From contig NZ_RJJY01000001.1 of NCBI RefSeq assembly GCF_003751085.1, positions 2,356,001 to 2,420,000 of the forward strand: a stretch of DNA of 64,000 nt, read 5' to 3'. The notes beneath the pieces were generated by a model, which made no database searches, was not told the DNA's origin, and saw nothing but the letters and a program-made list of their open reading frames with translations. The position numbers and the translations under genes are program-made. The DNA is from Micromonospora sp. Llam0 (GTDB lineage: Bacteria; Actinomycetota; Actinomycetes; Mycobacteriales; Micromonosporaceae). Below are positions 44,093 to 53,005 of the stretch, in pieces (the stretch's first letter is position 1; the number at the start of each line of letters is the position of its first letter).

Positions 44093-44848
44093 ATGGGCAC
44101 GCAAGCCGTCGTCACGATCATCGACCAGTTCGGCGCCACCCGTTCGTTCTGGGGCGCCTGGGCGAGTCCCGAATATCTGATCCCGTACGTGGCCGACTTC
44201 CTCACCTGGGTCGACCACGACCAGCACCAGCTCACCACGCACACCTGGCTCACCTATGCCGACACCTTTCCCGGGACGCTGCCCCGGGTGGAGGTCACCG
44301 GCACCCAGGCCGCGCTCGACGATCACATCGGTGACCTGGACTACCGGTACCGCCTCAGCCTGCATCAGGACTCCAACGGCGTGCTGCTGCAGGTGTACAA
44401 CCTCCGGGACACGGCGAGGCACCGACAAGGGGAACCGACGCTCATCGCCGAACTGACCCGCGCGAACCTGTTCGCGGAAGCTGCGCGGCTGTGCGACGTA
44501 CAGGCCGAGCGGGCATATCGGCAGGCCGATCTCACCGGTAGTGGCCAGCCCTCGGACGGCGATCCTGCCGGGTGGCGGCGGCGCGCCAACCGCTTCCGTG
44601 AAGTCCATGCGTCCACGCCGGTGACCGCGCTCAACGCGAACCTCGCCGCTCAGTTCCACCCGGCGACCTACGACGTCCAGTACCCCTCGGTGCGGGTCGC
44701 CGGTATCTGGATCTTCGGCTACGTCCACCGGGACGGCACCGTACGGATCGCCGTCCACCTCGACGAGGTCGAACCGTGGCTGCTGCGCCCGGATCGCACG
44801 GTACCCATGCGGGTCGCGATCCAGGACACGACCGTATTCGAGGCCTGA
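44093..44848 (+). CDS. unknown protein, element cargo
   Basis: A 251-residue product. ATG 44093 is favoured over the in-frame ATG at 44070 because GGAGGA lies between them at proper spacing. It begins VVTIIDQFGATRSFWGAWASPEYLIPYVADFL and ends with WIFGYVHRDGTVRIAVHLDEVEPWLL, a mix of strands and helices of a globular protein. No family recognised. It follows the acidic protein gene at close range and is probably in the same transcript. Confidence 0.65.
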   Translation: MGTQAVVTIIDQFGATRSFWGAWASPEYLIPYVADFLTWVDHDQHQLTTHTWLTYADTFPGTLPRVEVTGTQAALDDHIGDLDYRYRLSLHQDSNGVLLQVYNLRDTARHRQGEPTLIAELTRANLFAEAARLCDVQAERAYRQADLTGSGQPSDGDPAGWRRRANRFREVHASTPVTALNANLAAQFHPATYDVQYPSVRVAGIWIFGYVHRDGTVRIAVHLDEVEPWLLRPDRTVPMRVAIQDTTVFEA

Positions 44849-44893
44849 CAGCCACTCCTTGCGCTCCTGGCCGACGCCCGGCCAACCACCCGC

Positions 44894-44923
44894 GCCGGGC
44901 ATGGCCAGACGGTCATGCCCGGC
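44894..44923 (+). terminator. intercistronic hairpin
   Basis: GCCGGGCATG (44894-44903) and CATGCCCGGC (44914-44923) are a perfect 10-bp inverted repeat with a 10-base loop, 46 bp after a stop codon and 24 bp before the next gene. No T-tract. Confidence 0.5.
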
Positions 44924-44946
44924 CTCTCCATCGACAGGGGAAGCAC

Positions 44947-45300
44947 ATGACCGGCACCACCTTCACCTACCTCGTGATCGCCGAGGACGGCACCAGCCAC
45001 GAACACCACGCCCGGCTTCGCACCGGCGGGCCCGATGATCTCCTGCGCCGGACGGTCGGCGGATGGCCACAGACGCTCACGCTCCCTGACCCGGACCTGT
45101 ACGCGTGGCGCGACGGAGACGGCGGACCCACTGCCCGTCAACCCAACCCCGTCGGAAGCCGACTGGTCGCCGACCTCGGCGGTCGACCGCTGCCGATCGT
45201 CGGCCCGATCGTCATCACCGGCAGGCGTGGCAGCAGCACGACCAGCCTCACCGACACCCAGGTTGCGGCACTGCTGGCAGCACTCGTTCAGTGCCGCTGA
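44947..45300 (+). CDS. small unknown protein, element cargo
   Basis: A 117-residue soluble product with AGGGGAAG before the ATG. The first half looks like beta strands (FTYLVIAEDGTSHEHHARLRTGGPD), the second includes LVADLGGRPLPIVGPIVITGRRG and a short terminal helix (DTQVAALLAALVQC). No family recognised. A weak hairpin (CGGGCGG / CCGCCCG) lies just after its stop. Confidence 0.6.
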   Translation: MTGTTFTYLVIAEDGTSHEHHARLRTGGPDDLLRRTVGGWPQTLTLPDPDLYAWRDGDGGPTARQPNPVGSRLVADLGGRPLPIVGPIVITGRRGSSTTSLTDTQVAALLAALVQCR

Positions 45301-45367
45301 CCCCGACCCGACGGGCGGTTCACCGACCCGCCCGGCATCCAATCCAACACCCTCGGAGGTTCATTCC

Positions 45368-46387
45368 GTGTCCGAGAAAGACCAGATTCGGGTCAAGGAC
45401 CGTAACGATCTCATCGCCGCTGTTCCCTACCTCCTCGGCTTCCCTCCAGAGGACAGCCTGGTATGCGTCGTCGTCGACGACGACAGGATCCGATTCCTCG
45501 CGCGACTCGACCTCTCGGTCGCAGCCGAGGGGCCAGAGTTGCCGGAGGCGACATCCCACCTCGCCGAGCTGCTCGCACGGTACGGCCAACAGGCGATCAT
45601 CCTCGGGTACGGCACACCCGACCGCGTCGGCCCCGTCGCCGAACTGCTCCGTGCGGCGCTGCTCGCCGCGAACGTCGAACTGTTCGACGCGATACGAGTC
45701 ACCGACGACCGCTACTACTGCCTGAACTGTGACGGCGAATGCCCACCGGAAGGGATTGCGTACAACCCCTCGACAAGCACACTCCCCGCTGAAGCGACGT
45801 ACGAGGGCATCGCCCCGATGCCGAGCCGCACAGCGCTGGAAGACCTCATCGCGCCGATCACCGGACCACGCCGAGAGGCGATGCGAACAGCCAGCCTGGC
45901 GGCATTCCAACGGCTCCACACCATGCTGTTCAACAGCGCCGCAACCCGCGCCGACGTGACCGACGGAGAGTCGTCCGGATCACCGGCACACGTCCTACAG
46001 AACGGCGTCGAGGCCGTGCAGCAGGCCATCGGAGTCGCCGCTCGCGGCGAGCTCCTGTCGGACGACGCTGCCGCATGGCTCACCGCGGTACTCACGATTC
46101 CCGAGGTTCGCGACCACGCCTGGAGAGCGATCGACGGCAGCGAACCGCATCGTCGACTGTGGATCGATGTCACTCGACGGGCGATCCTCGAGGCGACTGC
46201 GGCGCCCGCCTGCCTGCTCGCGATTGCCGCCTACCTCGGCGGCGACGGAGCTCTGGCGAACATCGCCGTTTACCGGTCGCTGCAAGCCGACCCGGGGTAC
46301 TCGCTCGCACGGCTGCTCCATGGCTCGTTGATCGCCGGTGTCGCGCCCCAGGTGTGGCGGGACGCGACCATCGGGACGACTGACTGA
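45368..46387 (+). CDS. DUF4192 domain protein
   Basis: A 339-residue product from GTG 45368 with CGGAGG upstream. The sequence follows the actinobacterial DUF4192 plan: VKDRNDLIAAVPYLLGFPPEDSLVCVVV at the start, ILGYGTPDRVGPVAELLRAAL, a DAIRVTDDRYYCLNCDGECPPEGIAY segment with paired Cys, and a helical C-terminal half with WLTAVLTIPEVRDHAWRAID and CLLAIAAYLGGDGALANIAVYRSLQADP. The domain is common in actinomycetes and has no assigned function. Full length. Confidence 0.88.
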   Translation: MSEKDQIRVKDRNDLIAAVPYLLGFPPEDSLVCVVVDDDRIRFLARLDLSVAAEGPELPEATSHLAELLARYGQQAIILGYGTPDRVGPVAELLRAALLAANVELFDAIRVTDDRYYCLNCDGECPPEGIAYNPSTSTLPAEATYEGIAPMPSRTALEDLIAPITGPRREAMRTASLAAFQRLHTMLFNSAATRADVTDGESSGSPAHVLQNGVEAVQQAIGVAARGELLSDDAAAWLTAVLTIPEVRDHAWRAIDGSEPHRRLWIDVTRRAILEATAAPACLLAIAAYLGGDGALANIAVYRSLQADPGYSLARLLHGSLIAGVAPQVWRDATIGTTD

Positions 46388-46396
46388 CGCACGTCC

Positions 46397-46413
46397 GGTG
46401 CCCGCAGGGCACC
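46397..46413 (+). terminator. stop-proximal hairpin
   Basis: GGTGCCC and GGGCACC around GCA, 9 bp after the DUF4192 stop. Further GC-rich inverted repeats follow before 46521. Short stem, no T-tract. Confidence 0.4.
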
Positions 46414-46520
46414 ACCGGCATTCCCACCGGCGCGGTGGGGCCACCGCACTCATGAGGTGAGGGCAGCCGGTGGCAGCCGGCTGTCCTCGACACCTCCCAC
46501 CCAGGGATTGGAGGGCACCA

Positions 46521-46742
46521 ATGTCCACCCCCGCACAGATCGTCGCCGTGATCGCGGCGACGATTTCCACCGCCGAAGTCACCTACCGCCCGCTCAGACG
46601 CCGCTTCCACACACGCCGGTTCGCGGCGTTGATCGCAGCAGCGCGCCTGGCCCGACCTGTAACCGCGATGGCGCATCAATCATCCGACCCACGGCAACTG
46701 CCTTCGGCACCTGGTAATACCGAGGACGGAGGGACGCGATGA
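46521..46742 (+). CDS. small basic protein, element cargo
   Basis: A 73-residue product with GGAGGG before the ATG. A short hydrophobic start (AQIVAVIAATISTAEVTY) is followed by an Arg-rich helix (RPLRRRFHTRRFAALIAAARLAR). It may be a small membrane-associated or nucleic-acid-binding protein. The stop overlaps the next start (ATGA). Unknown. Confidence 0.55.
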   Translation: MSTPAQIVAVIAATISTAEVTYRPLRRRFHTRRFAALIAAARLARPVTAMAHQSSDPRQLPSAPGNTEDGGTR

Positions 46743-47077
46743 AGGCCCGCAGCTGGATTTGCCCGGTCGGGCCACCCGAAGCAGCAGCGCCGATCGGGCA
46801 CCATGTGTATGGCCTGGTCGACTGGGACGACACCCCAATCTTGATCGTCGGCCGCAGCGCGGACGCCGTCAAACGGGAAGCGATACGAATCTTCGCCAGC
46901 ACCGTGGCCAGTGCCGGAGACCTGACCGAGGACGACCCAGCCTGCACCGACCGGTATCCGCTGCCAGACCCGGACGATCCCGCCACCGACATCGACAACT
47001 GGCTGGCCCAGCTGCGCCGGGCAACGGCCGACCCATGGTTCGCCATCCCCGACGACGAGGTGGTGATCGCACCATGA
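46739..47077 (+). CDS. small unknown protein, element cargo
   Basis: A 112-residue acidic product translationally coupled at both ends by ATGA overlaps. HHVYGLVDWDDTPILIVGRSADAVKREAIRIFAST looks like an alpha/beta fold; the C-terminus has many Asp/Pro (CTDRYPLPDPDDPATDIDNWLAQL). No family recognised. Confidence 0.6.
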   Translation: MKARSWICPVGPPEAAAPIGHHVYGLVDWDDTPILIVGRSADAVKREAIRIFASTVASAGDLTEDDPACTDRYPLPDPDDPATDIDNWLAQLRRATADPWFAIPDDEVVIAP

Positions 47078-47382
47078 CCGCCTCCCCCCTGACCTGCAGT
47101 CACCACATCGCCGCGTCAGCCCTGCCGCCCATCACCGAACACCCCGTCGAGGTCGCCGACCTGCTCGTCGGTGGTCAACGGATCGCGGTGTGGGCCGACC
47201 GGCCGGCTCGCGGACTCACCAAGATCATGCTGGTCGACGCGTCGAGCAATGGCAGTGGCGACGCCACGCTGCACGGCGTGACCCTGGCAGTGAGTCTGCC
47301 TGATACCTGGTCTGCCGCCGACCGCGCGGCCGTGACCTGCTTCATCAGCCATTACGTCCACCAGGACGAGGTGAACAGGTGA
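47074..47382 (+). CDS. small unknown protein, element cargo
   Basis: A 102-residue product starting in an ATGA overlap with the gene before. Strand-rich core (VEVADLLVGGQRIAVWADRPARGLTKIMLVDASS, then ATLHGVTLAVSLPDTW) and a terminal helix with FISHYVHQDEV. No recognised motif. Member of the gapless run 46521-47612. Confidence 0.58.
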   Translation: MTASPLTCSHHIAASALPPITEHPVEVADLLVGGQRIAVWADRPARGLTKIMLVDASSNGSGDATLHGVTLAVSLPDTWSAADRAAVTCFISHYVHQDEVNR

Positions 47383-47612
47383 GGCGCCAAGGAAGCGTCG
47401 GTGGCGTCTTGCGAACCGCCGGGGGTCACGCTGATCGCCGCCGCGCTCACGCGGCTGCACGTCTCACTGCCACAGGAACCGTTGTGGCCGGCCGAGGCTT
47501 CTGCATCACCGACAGGTGCCCGCCGACGAGGCACCTCACGGCGCGGACATCGCCGAGCCTGCCCCTGCCCCTGCCCGAACTCCTGACCGACCCCGGCACC
47601 CGTCCCCTGTAG
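47379..47612 (+). CDS. possible small coupled ORF
   Basis: A 77-residue frame starting at a GTG that overlaps the previous stop (GTGA). Composition is rich in Arg, Thr and Pro, and only the middle (GTVVAGRGFCITDRC) looks protein-like. It is kept because of the precise coupling seen for its three neighbours, but it could be spurious. Confidence 0.35.
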   Translation: MRRQGSVGGVLRTAGGHADRRRAHAAARLTATGTVVAGRGFCITDRCPPTRHLTARTSPSLPLPLPELLTDPGTRPL

Positions 47613-47713
47613 TTCTCGGACGGTAGGCGCTCCGGCACCCGCCCGGTGCGCTACCGGTGCCGGTCATCTGTCGCGCCTGGCGATGGGCTGCGGCCTCACC
47701 TCGTGCCTACGGG

Positions 47714-47739
47714 CAGGTTGGGGCTGCGGTCCCAACCTG
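47714..47739 (+). terminator. hairpin before the ArdC-like gene
   Basis: CAGGTTGGG (47714-47722) and CCCAACCTG (47731-47739), 9-bp stem, 38 bp before the ArdC-like ATG. It may end the preceding transcript or control ArdC. Confidence 0.45.
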
Positions 47740-47776
47740 TCCGCCGCCACGAGGCGGGGATAGGAGGGCCACCCTG

Positions 47777-48865
47777 ATGGCCAAGAAAAAGGCAACGGTC
47801 ACGAGCGGCCGCGACGACGAGCGCGCCGAACTCCTGGTGAAGTTCAAAGCGGACTTCGACGCCCGGCTGGCGCGAATGGCTGCCGAGCCGACGCAGTGGA
47901 TCGAGTTCATCGACCACGTCGCCACGTTCGGCGCTCAGTACAGCCTCGGCAACCAGATCCTGCTCCTGGTCCAGGCCGAGGAGCGCGGTATCGAGCCGCG
48001 CTACTTCCTGCCCTACGGCAACAAGGACGGATCAACCGGCTGGAAGGCCCAGAAACGGTTCGTCCGCGAAGGCGAGTCTGCGTTCAAGATCTGGGCGCCG
48101 GTCCGGCGCCGACCGACAGAGGAGCAGGCCAGCGAATGGGCAGCCGCTGGACGCAAGGTCAAGCGGGACCCGTCCGGACGTCCAGCCGTTCAGGTGGTCG
48201 GGTTCCGATTGGCCAACACCTTCGAACTGTCGCAGACCGATGGCGAGCCGTTCGAGCCGCCCACCGTGCTGACGCGCCGGCGCGTCCAGAACCGCGGCAA
48301 GGTCGGCCCCCAGTTGTTGACCGGGGACGATCCGACGGGTGCCTTCGAGGACCTCGTCACGCTGATCACCGACGAGGGGTACGCCTTCGAGCTCACAGCG
48401 CCGTACACCGGTCGCCTCGGCACAGCAAACGGCGTCACGGTCCGCGGTACGGGGATCCGGATGGTGCAGGTCCGCGATGATGTCGCCCCAGCGCAGCGGA
48501 TCAAGACCACCCTGCACGAGTTGGCGCACATCCGCTGCGGACACCTCGACGACGCCACCGCTCGGGGGAACCTGCATCGTGGCCGGTACGAGACCGAGGC
48601 CGAAAGCGTCGCGCACATCGTGCTGCGGGCGCTGGGGATGGACACCTCGGCCTACAGCGACGCCTACGTGTTCGGGTGGGCCGACGGTGACATGGACCTG
48701 GTCAAGGAGTGCGCCGAGACAGTCCTGCGGGTCGCCAAGAAGATCCTGCTCGACCTCACGCCTGCCGACGACGTGACGGACCCGACGCGGGCCGAGCCCG
48801 GCGAGGCCGAAGTGGCCGGGTTCGCGCTGGCCGGTACGGCAGCGGCTCACGGGCGGGCCTCGTGA
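47777..48865 (+). CDS. ArdC-like antirestriction / ImmA-type metallopeptidase protein
   Basis: A 362-residue product; TAGGAGGG precedes ATG 47777. The N-terminal ~130 residues match the ArdC ssDNA-binding domain plan (WIEFIDHVATFGAQYSLGNQILLLVQAEERGIEPRYFLPYG, FVREGESAFKIWAPV, GFRLANTFELSQTDG). The C-terminal domain has HELAHIRCGH, an HExxH zinc-peptidase motif, and YETEAESVAHIVLRALGMD supplying the third ligand region. Known ArdC proteins protect entering single-stranded DNA from restriction, and the metalloprotease half is needed in some. Its stop overlaps the DprA gene. Confidence 0.9.
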   Translation: MAKKKATVTSGRDDERAELLVKFKADFDARLARMAAEPTQWIEFIDHVATFGAQYSLGNQILLLVQAEERGIEPRYFLPYGNKDGSTGWKAQKRFVREGESAFKIWAPVRRRPTEEQASEWAAAGRKVKRDPSGRPAVQVVGFRLANTFELSQTDGEPFEPPTVLTRRRVQNRGKVGPQLLTGDDPTGAFEDLVTLITDEGYAFELTAPYTGRLGTANGVTVRGTGIRMVQVRDDVAPAQRIKTTLHELAHIRCGHLDDATARGNLHRGRYETEAESVAHIVLRALGMDTSAYSDAYVFGWADGDMDLVKECAETVLRVAKKILLDLTPADDVTDPTRAEPGEAEVAGFALAGTAAAHGRAS

Positions 48866-49800
48866 TGGATGCCTTCCGCGACGAACGGATCGCGCGGGCG
48901 ACGCTCGGGTGGCTGTCCGAACCCGGCGACGCCCACCTGCGGCAACTGCTGGCCACACACGGGCCGGTCGAGAGCCTCCACATGCTGCCGATGCGGGGCC
49001 TGCCGTTCGTTGCTCGGACGGAGATCCGACACCTGTCCGGCGCACGGCTATGGGAAGAGGCTGCGGTCGCCGTGAACCACGCGCAGCGCGGCACCGGACG
49101 GGTCGTGATCCCGGCCGATCCAGACTGGCCGACCGGACTCCGTGACCTCGACGGCGCGGAACCGGTGTGTCTGTGGGCGCAAGGACCGGCCCCGATCCCA
49201 CCGCAGGCGACGTCGGTCACCATCATCGGCTCACGGGCCAGCAGCGACTACGGCAAACACGTAGCCGCTGACCTCGCCAGTCAGCTCACGACGTGGCGCT
49301 GGACAGTGGTGTCCACCGGAGGGCTGGGAGTTGACGGTGTTGCCCTGCGGGCCGCGCTCGTCGTGAATGGTGAGCCGGTCGCTGTCCTGCCGCACGGAAT
49401 CGACCAGATGTTCCCGGCGGCACACCGTCCCCTCTTCGAGCACCTCGCCGACAAGGGGCTGCTACTCAGCGCATGGCCGCCGGGAGCCCGACCCACCCTT
49501 CAGCGCATGCGAGCCAACCAGAGCCTGCTGGCCACGCTCACCGCGGGCACGGTCGTGGTCGAGGCGAGCGTTCGCAGCAACGCATTGGAGGTCGTCCGGC
49601 AAGCCGTCAACCGGGGCCGCGTCGGCATGGTCGTGCCTGGCCCGGTCACATCCGCCATATCGGCCGGCTGCCACGACCTGCTGCGCGCCGAACCGCGTAT
49701 CCGACCGGTCACGAACCTGGCCGACATCCTCGCCGACCTCGCCCTCAGACCGCAGCCGACAGCCGGGGGCGCGGATACGACCGGTGCCGGGAACGCCTGA
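48865..49800 (+). CDS. DprA/Smf-like DNA-processing protein
   Basis: A 311-residue product whose ATG overlaps the ArdC stop (TGATG). The Rossmann-like DprA core is clear: VTIIGSRASSDYGKHVAADLASQL, VVSTGGLGVDGVALRAAL, VAVLPHGIDQMFPAAHRPLFEHLADKGLLLSAWPPG, RANQSLLATLTAGTVVVEASVRSNALEVVRQAVNRGR. Classical DprA binds ssDNA and loads RecA. On a conjugative element, beside ArdC, a role in handling incoming single strands is likely. The first ~95 residues are a helical domain, and there is no C-terminal winged helix. Confidence 0.9.
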   Translation: MDAFRDERIARATLGWLSEPGDAHLRQLLATHGPVESLHMLPMRGLPFVARTEIRHLSGARLWEEAAVAVNHAQRGTGRVVIPADPDWPTGLRDLDGAEPVCLWAQGPAPIPPQATSVTIIGSRASSDYGKHVAADLASQLTTWRWTVVSTGGLGVDGVALRAALVVNGEPVAVLPHGIDQMFPAAHRPLFEHLADKGLLLSAWPPGARPTLQRMRANQSLLATLTAGTVVVEASVRSNALEVVRQAVNRGRVGMVVPGPVTSAISAGCHDLLRAEPRIRPVTNLADILADLALRPQPTAGGADTTGAGNA

Positions 49801-50018
49801 CCTTCCGCCCCACACGGTCTGCGACATCTGCACGCTCACCCCCGTTGACCATCCCGACCTGCCAGCTAGCGACTGGTAGCCACCACACCCCACGACCCAC
49901 CCACTTGACCCTTCCGGGACCACCATGCCGGCCATGTGCCGCAACCCCGGGAGCGACCCCGGGGTGAGGTACGCGGTCCGGCGTGGCGACCCGGTCAACC
50001 AGGAAAGGATGCGTGGTC

Positions 50019-51488
50019 ATGATCGAGCCATCCGCGCAGATCGAGTCCCTTCTCACCGCCGTCGCGTTGAAGCCGGGCGCCGCCGAGGGAATGCGAGCGA
50101 TGATGCAACGGGAGTCCGATTTCCCGAACCCGTTGGAGGCGAAGCTCACCGGTATCGCCCTCGACCCGTACGGCCGCTGTTTCGCTGACCAGGTGTTGGA
50201 CGCCTACTGGTCCGACGAGCCACGCAAGCAGAACACGTTGAGCTCCATCGGCGTCGAACGCGAGGTCATCATCGGCAGCGGCTTCCACGCCGCAGTGTAC
50301 GCGGCGGTCCGCGTCCTCAGCGGATACCCGAAACCACTGGTGCTGGAACGAGACGAGCGCGCCGGTGGCACGTTCGCGATGACCACGCGGCCGACGTTCC
50401 ATCTCAACTCCCGCAACCGCGGAGGAAGCGCGGGGCTGGCGGGCGACCAGAGCGCCAGCCTGAACTACCTGCCTGGCGCGCCGATCCAGGCGGCCAACCT
50501 GTCCATGCTGGAGTACCAGACGAACACGGACATGGCGTTCGTGATTCGGTTGGCACTGGCCCAGTACGCCGACGTGGTGACCAACGCGACGGTCTTGTCC
50601 GTCTCCCGTTCCGGAACGGGGGCGGAGATTGAGGTCGAGGGCCGTGACCCTCTGATGGCCGGGCGGGTCATCGACGCCAGGGGGTTGGGCGATCCGGACG
50701 AGGACGGCATCGCCAATGGCACGACGATCCTCACCTTCCCGCAGTTCATGAAGCGCATGGCCGGCATGTGGCCGCTGCGTGGCATGCGACGCGTTGCGGT
50801 TGTCGGCGGCGGGGACTCCGCCAAGTGCGCCGTCGAGGCGCTCCTCGGCATCGGCCCACAGCCGTTCATGGCCGCCGCCGCGCTCGACACCGTGGACCGG
50901 ATCGACTGGTACTCCGACGCGCTGCCGACCACGTGCGAGGCGTGGCAGCTCGGCATCCGTGGCAGGTACCAGGCCATCGGTCGATACCTCCGGCCGGACC
51001 GTCTCGGTGCCCGACGGCTCACCGTGATGGATCGGCGGGCACGGCCCATCGCGCTGCCCGGCACCGGACTCATCGATGGTCGCACCTACGACATCGTTGT
51101 CCTCTGCACGGGCAACAAGGAAACACCTATCGAGGGTCTTGGCTTCGACGCGTTCGACGAATTCGAGATTCCGGATGCGAATGTCGTAGCCACCACGCAC
51201 TACAACCTGCCCGCGTTCCGCATCGGTCCACACGCAAAGCTGCCGTTCACTCGCCGGGAACAAGAGGACGGAGTCGCCGATATCACCGCCAACGCCGTAT
51301 CGATGTTCCGGACAGCGCCCATGACGGCAGCACTGGCGGCAACGCTTCCGGCACCGCAGCGGGACTGGGGCGGACCCTGCCGGCTGCTGCGTGACGGGGC
51401 GCACCTGAACGGCGCCTACCAACGCGGCCGCACGGATTCCGTTCCGAGCTCGTCACCACTAATACGGCAGCCCGGGTTCGTTATGTAG
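50019..51488 (+). CDS. FAD/NAD(P)-binding oxidoreductase, 3' end altered by an IS
   Basis: A 489-residue product from ATG 50019 (AGGAAAGG 10 bp upstream). Dinucleotide folds are visible: REVIIGSGFHAAVYAAVRVLSG (FAD) and RRVAVVGGGDSAKCAVEALLG (second GxGGxxxA). YDIVVLCTGNKETPIEGLGFD is an ATG-like motif of flavin monooxygenase/thioredoxin-reductase relatives. An IS701-type insertion at 51463 replaces the true end: the last 9 residues (LIRQPGFVM) are IS sequence. Removing the IS gives an end LTGPIAALACRLAPAL, stop at 52991. About 95% of the protein is intact. The substrate is unknown. Confidence 0.85.
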   Translation: MIEPSAQIESLLTAVALKPGAAEGMRAMMQRESDFPNPLEAKLTGIALDPYGRCFADQVLDAYWSDEPRKQNTLSSIGVEREVIIGSGFHAAVYAAVRVLSGYPKPLVLERDERAGGTFAMTTRPTFHLNSRNRGGSAGLAGDQSASLNYLPGAPIQAANLSMLEYQTNTDMAFVIRLALAQYADVVTNATVLSVSRSGTGAEIEVEGRDPLMAGRVIDARGLGDPDEDGIANGTTILTFPQFMKRMAGMWPLRGMRRVAVVGGGDSAKCAVEALLGIGPQPFMAAAALDTVDRIDWYSDALPTTCEAWQLGIRGRYQAIGRYLRPDRLGARRLTVMDRRARPIALPGTGLIDGRTYDIVVLCTGNKETPIEGLGFDAFDEFEIPDANVVATTHYNLPAFRIGPHAKLPFTRREQEDGVADITANAVSMFRTAPMTAALAATLPAPQRDWGGPCRLLRDGAHLNGAYQRGRTDSVPSSSPLIRQPGFVM

Positions 51489-52942
51489 ATGACTGGCGAT
51501 GAGTTCAGCTCGGTCGGGAGTGGTCGGCGTGTCTGCGGGCACGAGGACGGCCGCCGGTTGATCATGCACTGTTTGTGAAGACAAGCGAAGATCGCGCGGC
51601 GGCCGCTGGGCACAGCGTAGACGCCGAAAGTTGGCTGACGGAGTTCGACGCCGGGTTCGCGTGGATCGCGGGCCGGTTCGGGCGGGTGGAACCGCGCCGG
51701 CAGGCCCGCTCGTTCCTGCTCGGGCTGCTGTCGGATGTGGACACCCGATCGTGCTGGCAGTTGGCGGAGCGGGCGGGGGACGCCTCACCGCACGCGATGC
51801 AGCGATTGTTGGGTGAGGCGGTGTGGGACGCCGACGCAGTGCGTGACGACGTGCGTGGGTACGTCATCGACGCGATCGGCGACCCGGGCGGGGTACTGAT
51901 CCTGGACGACACCGGTGATCTGAAGAAGGGCGTACACACCGTCGGGGTGCAGCGGCAGTACACCGGCACGGCGGGGCGGGTGGAGAACGCGCAGGTCGCG
52001 GTATACCTCGCCTACGCCGCCCCGGGCGGTCACACGTTGATCGACAGGGAGGTCTACCTGCCCAAGGCATGGACCGACGACCCGGACCGGTGCGCCGCCG
52101 CCGGTGTCCCCGCCGATGTCGAGTTCGCGACCAAGCTCGTTCTGGCCCGGCGGATGCTCACCCGTGCCCTCGACGCGAACGTGCCCGCGGCGTGGGTCAC
52201 CGCGGACGAGGCCTACGGCGGTGACCGGCACCTGCGCCGCGGTCTGCAGGCCAGGGGGATCGGCTACGTCCTGGCCGTGGCGAAGAGCCACCGGGTCACC
52301 GCCCGTCCGGTCGACGGCCCACGGCGTGCTGACCGGCTCGCCGCCGACCTGCCCACCCGAGCCTGGAACCGCCTGCCCGCCGGCGTCGGGTCGAAAGGCT
52401 CCCGCTACTACGACTGGGCCTGGATCGCCATCACCGCACCCGCCGACGAGACCTCCGGCCGGCACACCCTGCTGATCCGCCGCCGGATCAGCGACGGCGA
52501 GTTGGCCTTCTACCGCTGCTGGTCGGCTCGCCTAACTCCGCTGCGCACGCTCGTGCGCGTGGCCGGGACCCGATGGTCGATCGAGACCTGCTTCCAGACC
52601 GGTAAGGCCATCGGCTTGGACGAGCCCCAGGTCCGCCGATGGCACGCCTGGCACCGCCACGTCACCCTCGTCATGCTCGCCCACGCGATCCTGACCGTGA
52701 TCGCAGCCCGCGAACACCGTGACCGCACCGCAGCCGATCAGACAGTGGTCGCGTTGACCCTGCCCGAGATCCGCCGTCTCTTCGCGAAGCTGATCACCAA
52801 CACCGTCCACCCGATCAGCCACTGGCTGACCTGGTCACACTGGCGGCGTCGACACCAGGCACGCGCCCGGACCAGCCACTACCGCCGCCGCGACCAGGCA
52901 ATCCATCAACCAGCATCTACATAACGAACCCGGGCTGCCGTA
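51463..52942 (+). mobile_element. IS701-family insertion sequence
   Basis: A 1480-bp element bounded by perfect 29-bp inverted repeats: left at 51463-51491, beginning TACGGCAGCCCGGGTTCG, and its exact reverse complement at 52914-52942. The 4-bp target duplication CTAA lies at 51459-51462 and 52943-52946 and fits the YTAR preference of the IS701 family. One intact transposase gene fills it. Perfect ends and duplication mean a recent insertion. Confidence 0.97.
51575..52924 (+). CDS. IS701-family DDE transposase
   Basis: Up to 449 residues, complete. DDE-type landmarks: GVLILDDTGDLKKG (first Asp), WVTADEAYGGDRHLRRGL (second Asp) and TRWSIETCFQTGKAIGLDEPQVRRW (Glu in the Y(2)R(3)E(6)K-like C1 region). 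The N-terminus (LTEFDAGFAWIAGRFGRVEPRRQARSFLLGLL) is typical of the family. The start is uncertain among the TTG/GTG/ATG codons near 51575-51630. It ends 19 bp before the right end of the element, inside the terminal repeat. Confidence 0.95.
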   Translation: MKTSEDRAAAAGHSVDAESWLTEFDAGFAWIAGRFGRVEPRRQARSFLLGLLSDVDTRSCWQLAERAGDASPHAMQRLLGEAVWDADAVRDDVRGYVIDAIGDPGGVLILDDTGDLKKGVHTVGVQRQYTGTAGRVENAQVAVYLAYAAPGGHTLIDREVYLPKAWTDDPDRCAAAGVPADVEFATKLVLARRMLTRALDANVPAAWVTADEAYGGDRHLRRGLQARGIGYVLAVAKSHRVTARPVDGPRRADRLAADLPTRAWNRLPAGVGSKGSRYYDWAWIAITAPADETSGRHTLLIRRRISDGELAFYRCWSARLTPLRTLVRVAGTRWSIETCFQTGKAIGLDEPQVRRWHAWHRHVTLVMLAHAILTVIAAREHRDRTAADQTVVALTLPEIRRLFAKLITNTVHPISHWLTWSHWRRRHQARARTSHYRRRDQAIHQPAST

Positions 52943-53005
52943 CTAACTGGCCCGATCGCCGCGCTGGCTTGTCGGCTCGCGCCTGCCCTGTAAACAGGAG
53001 GCCAA

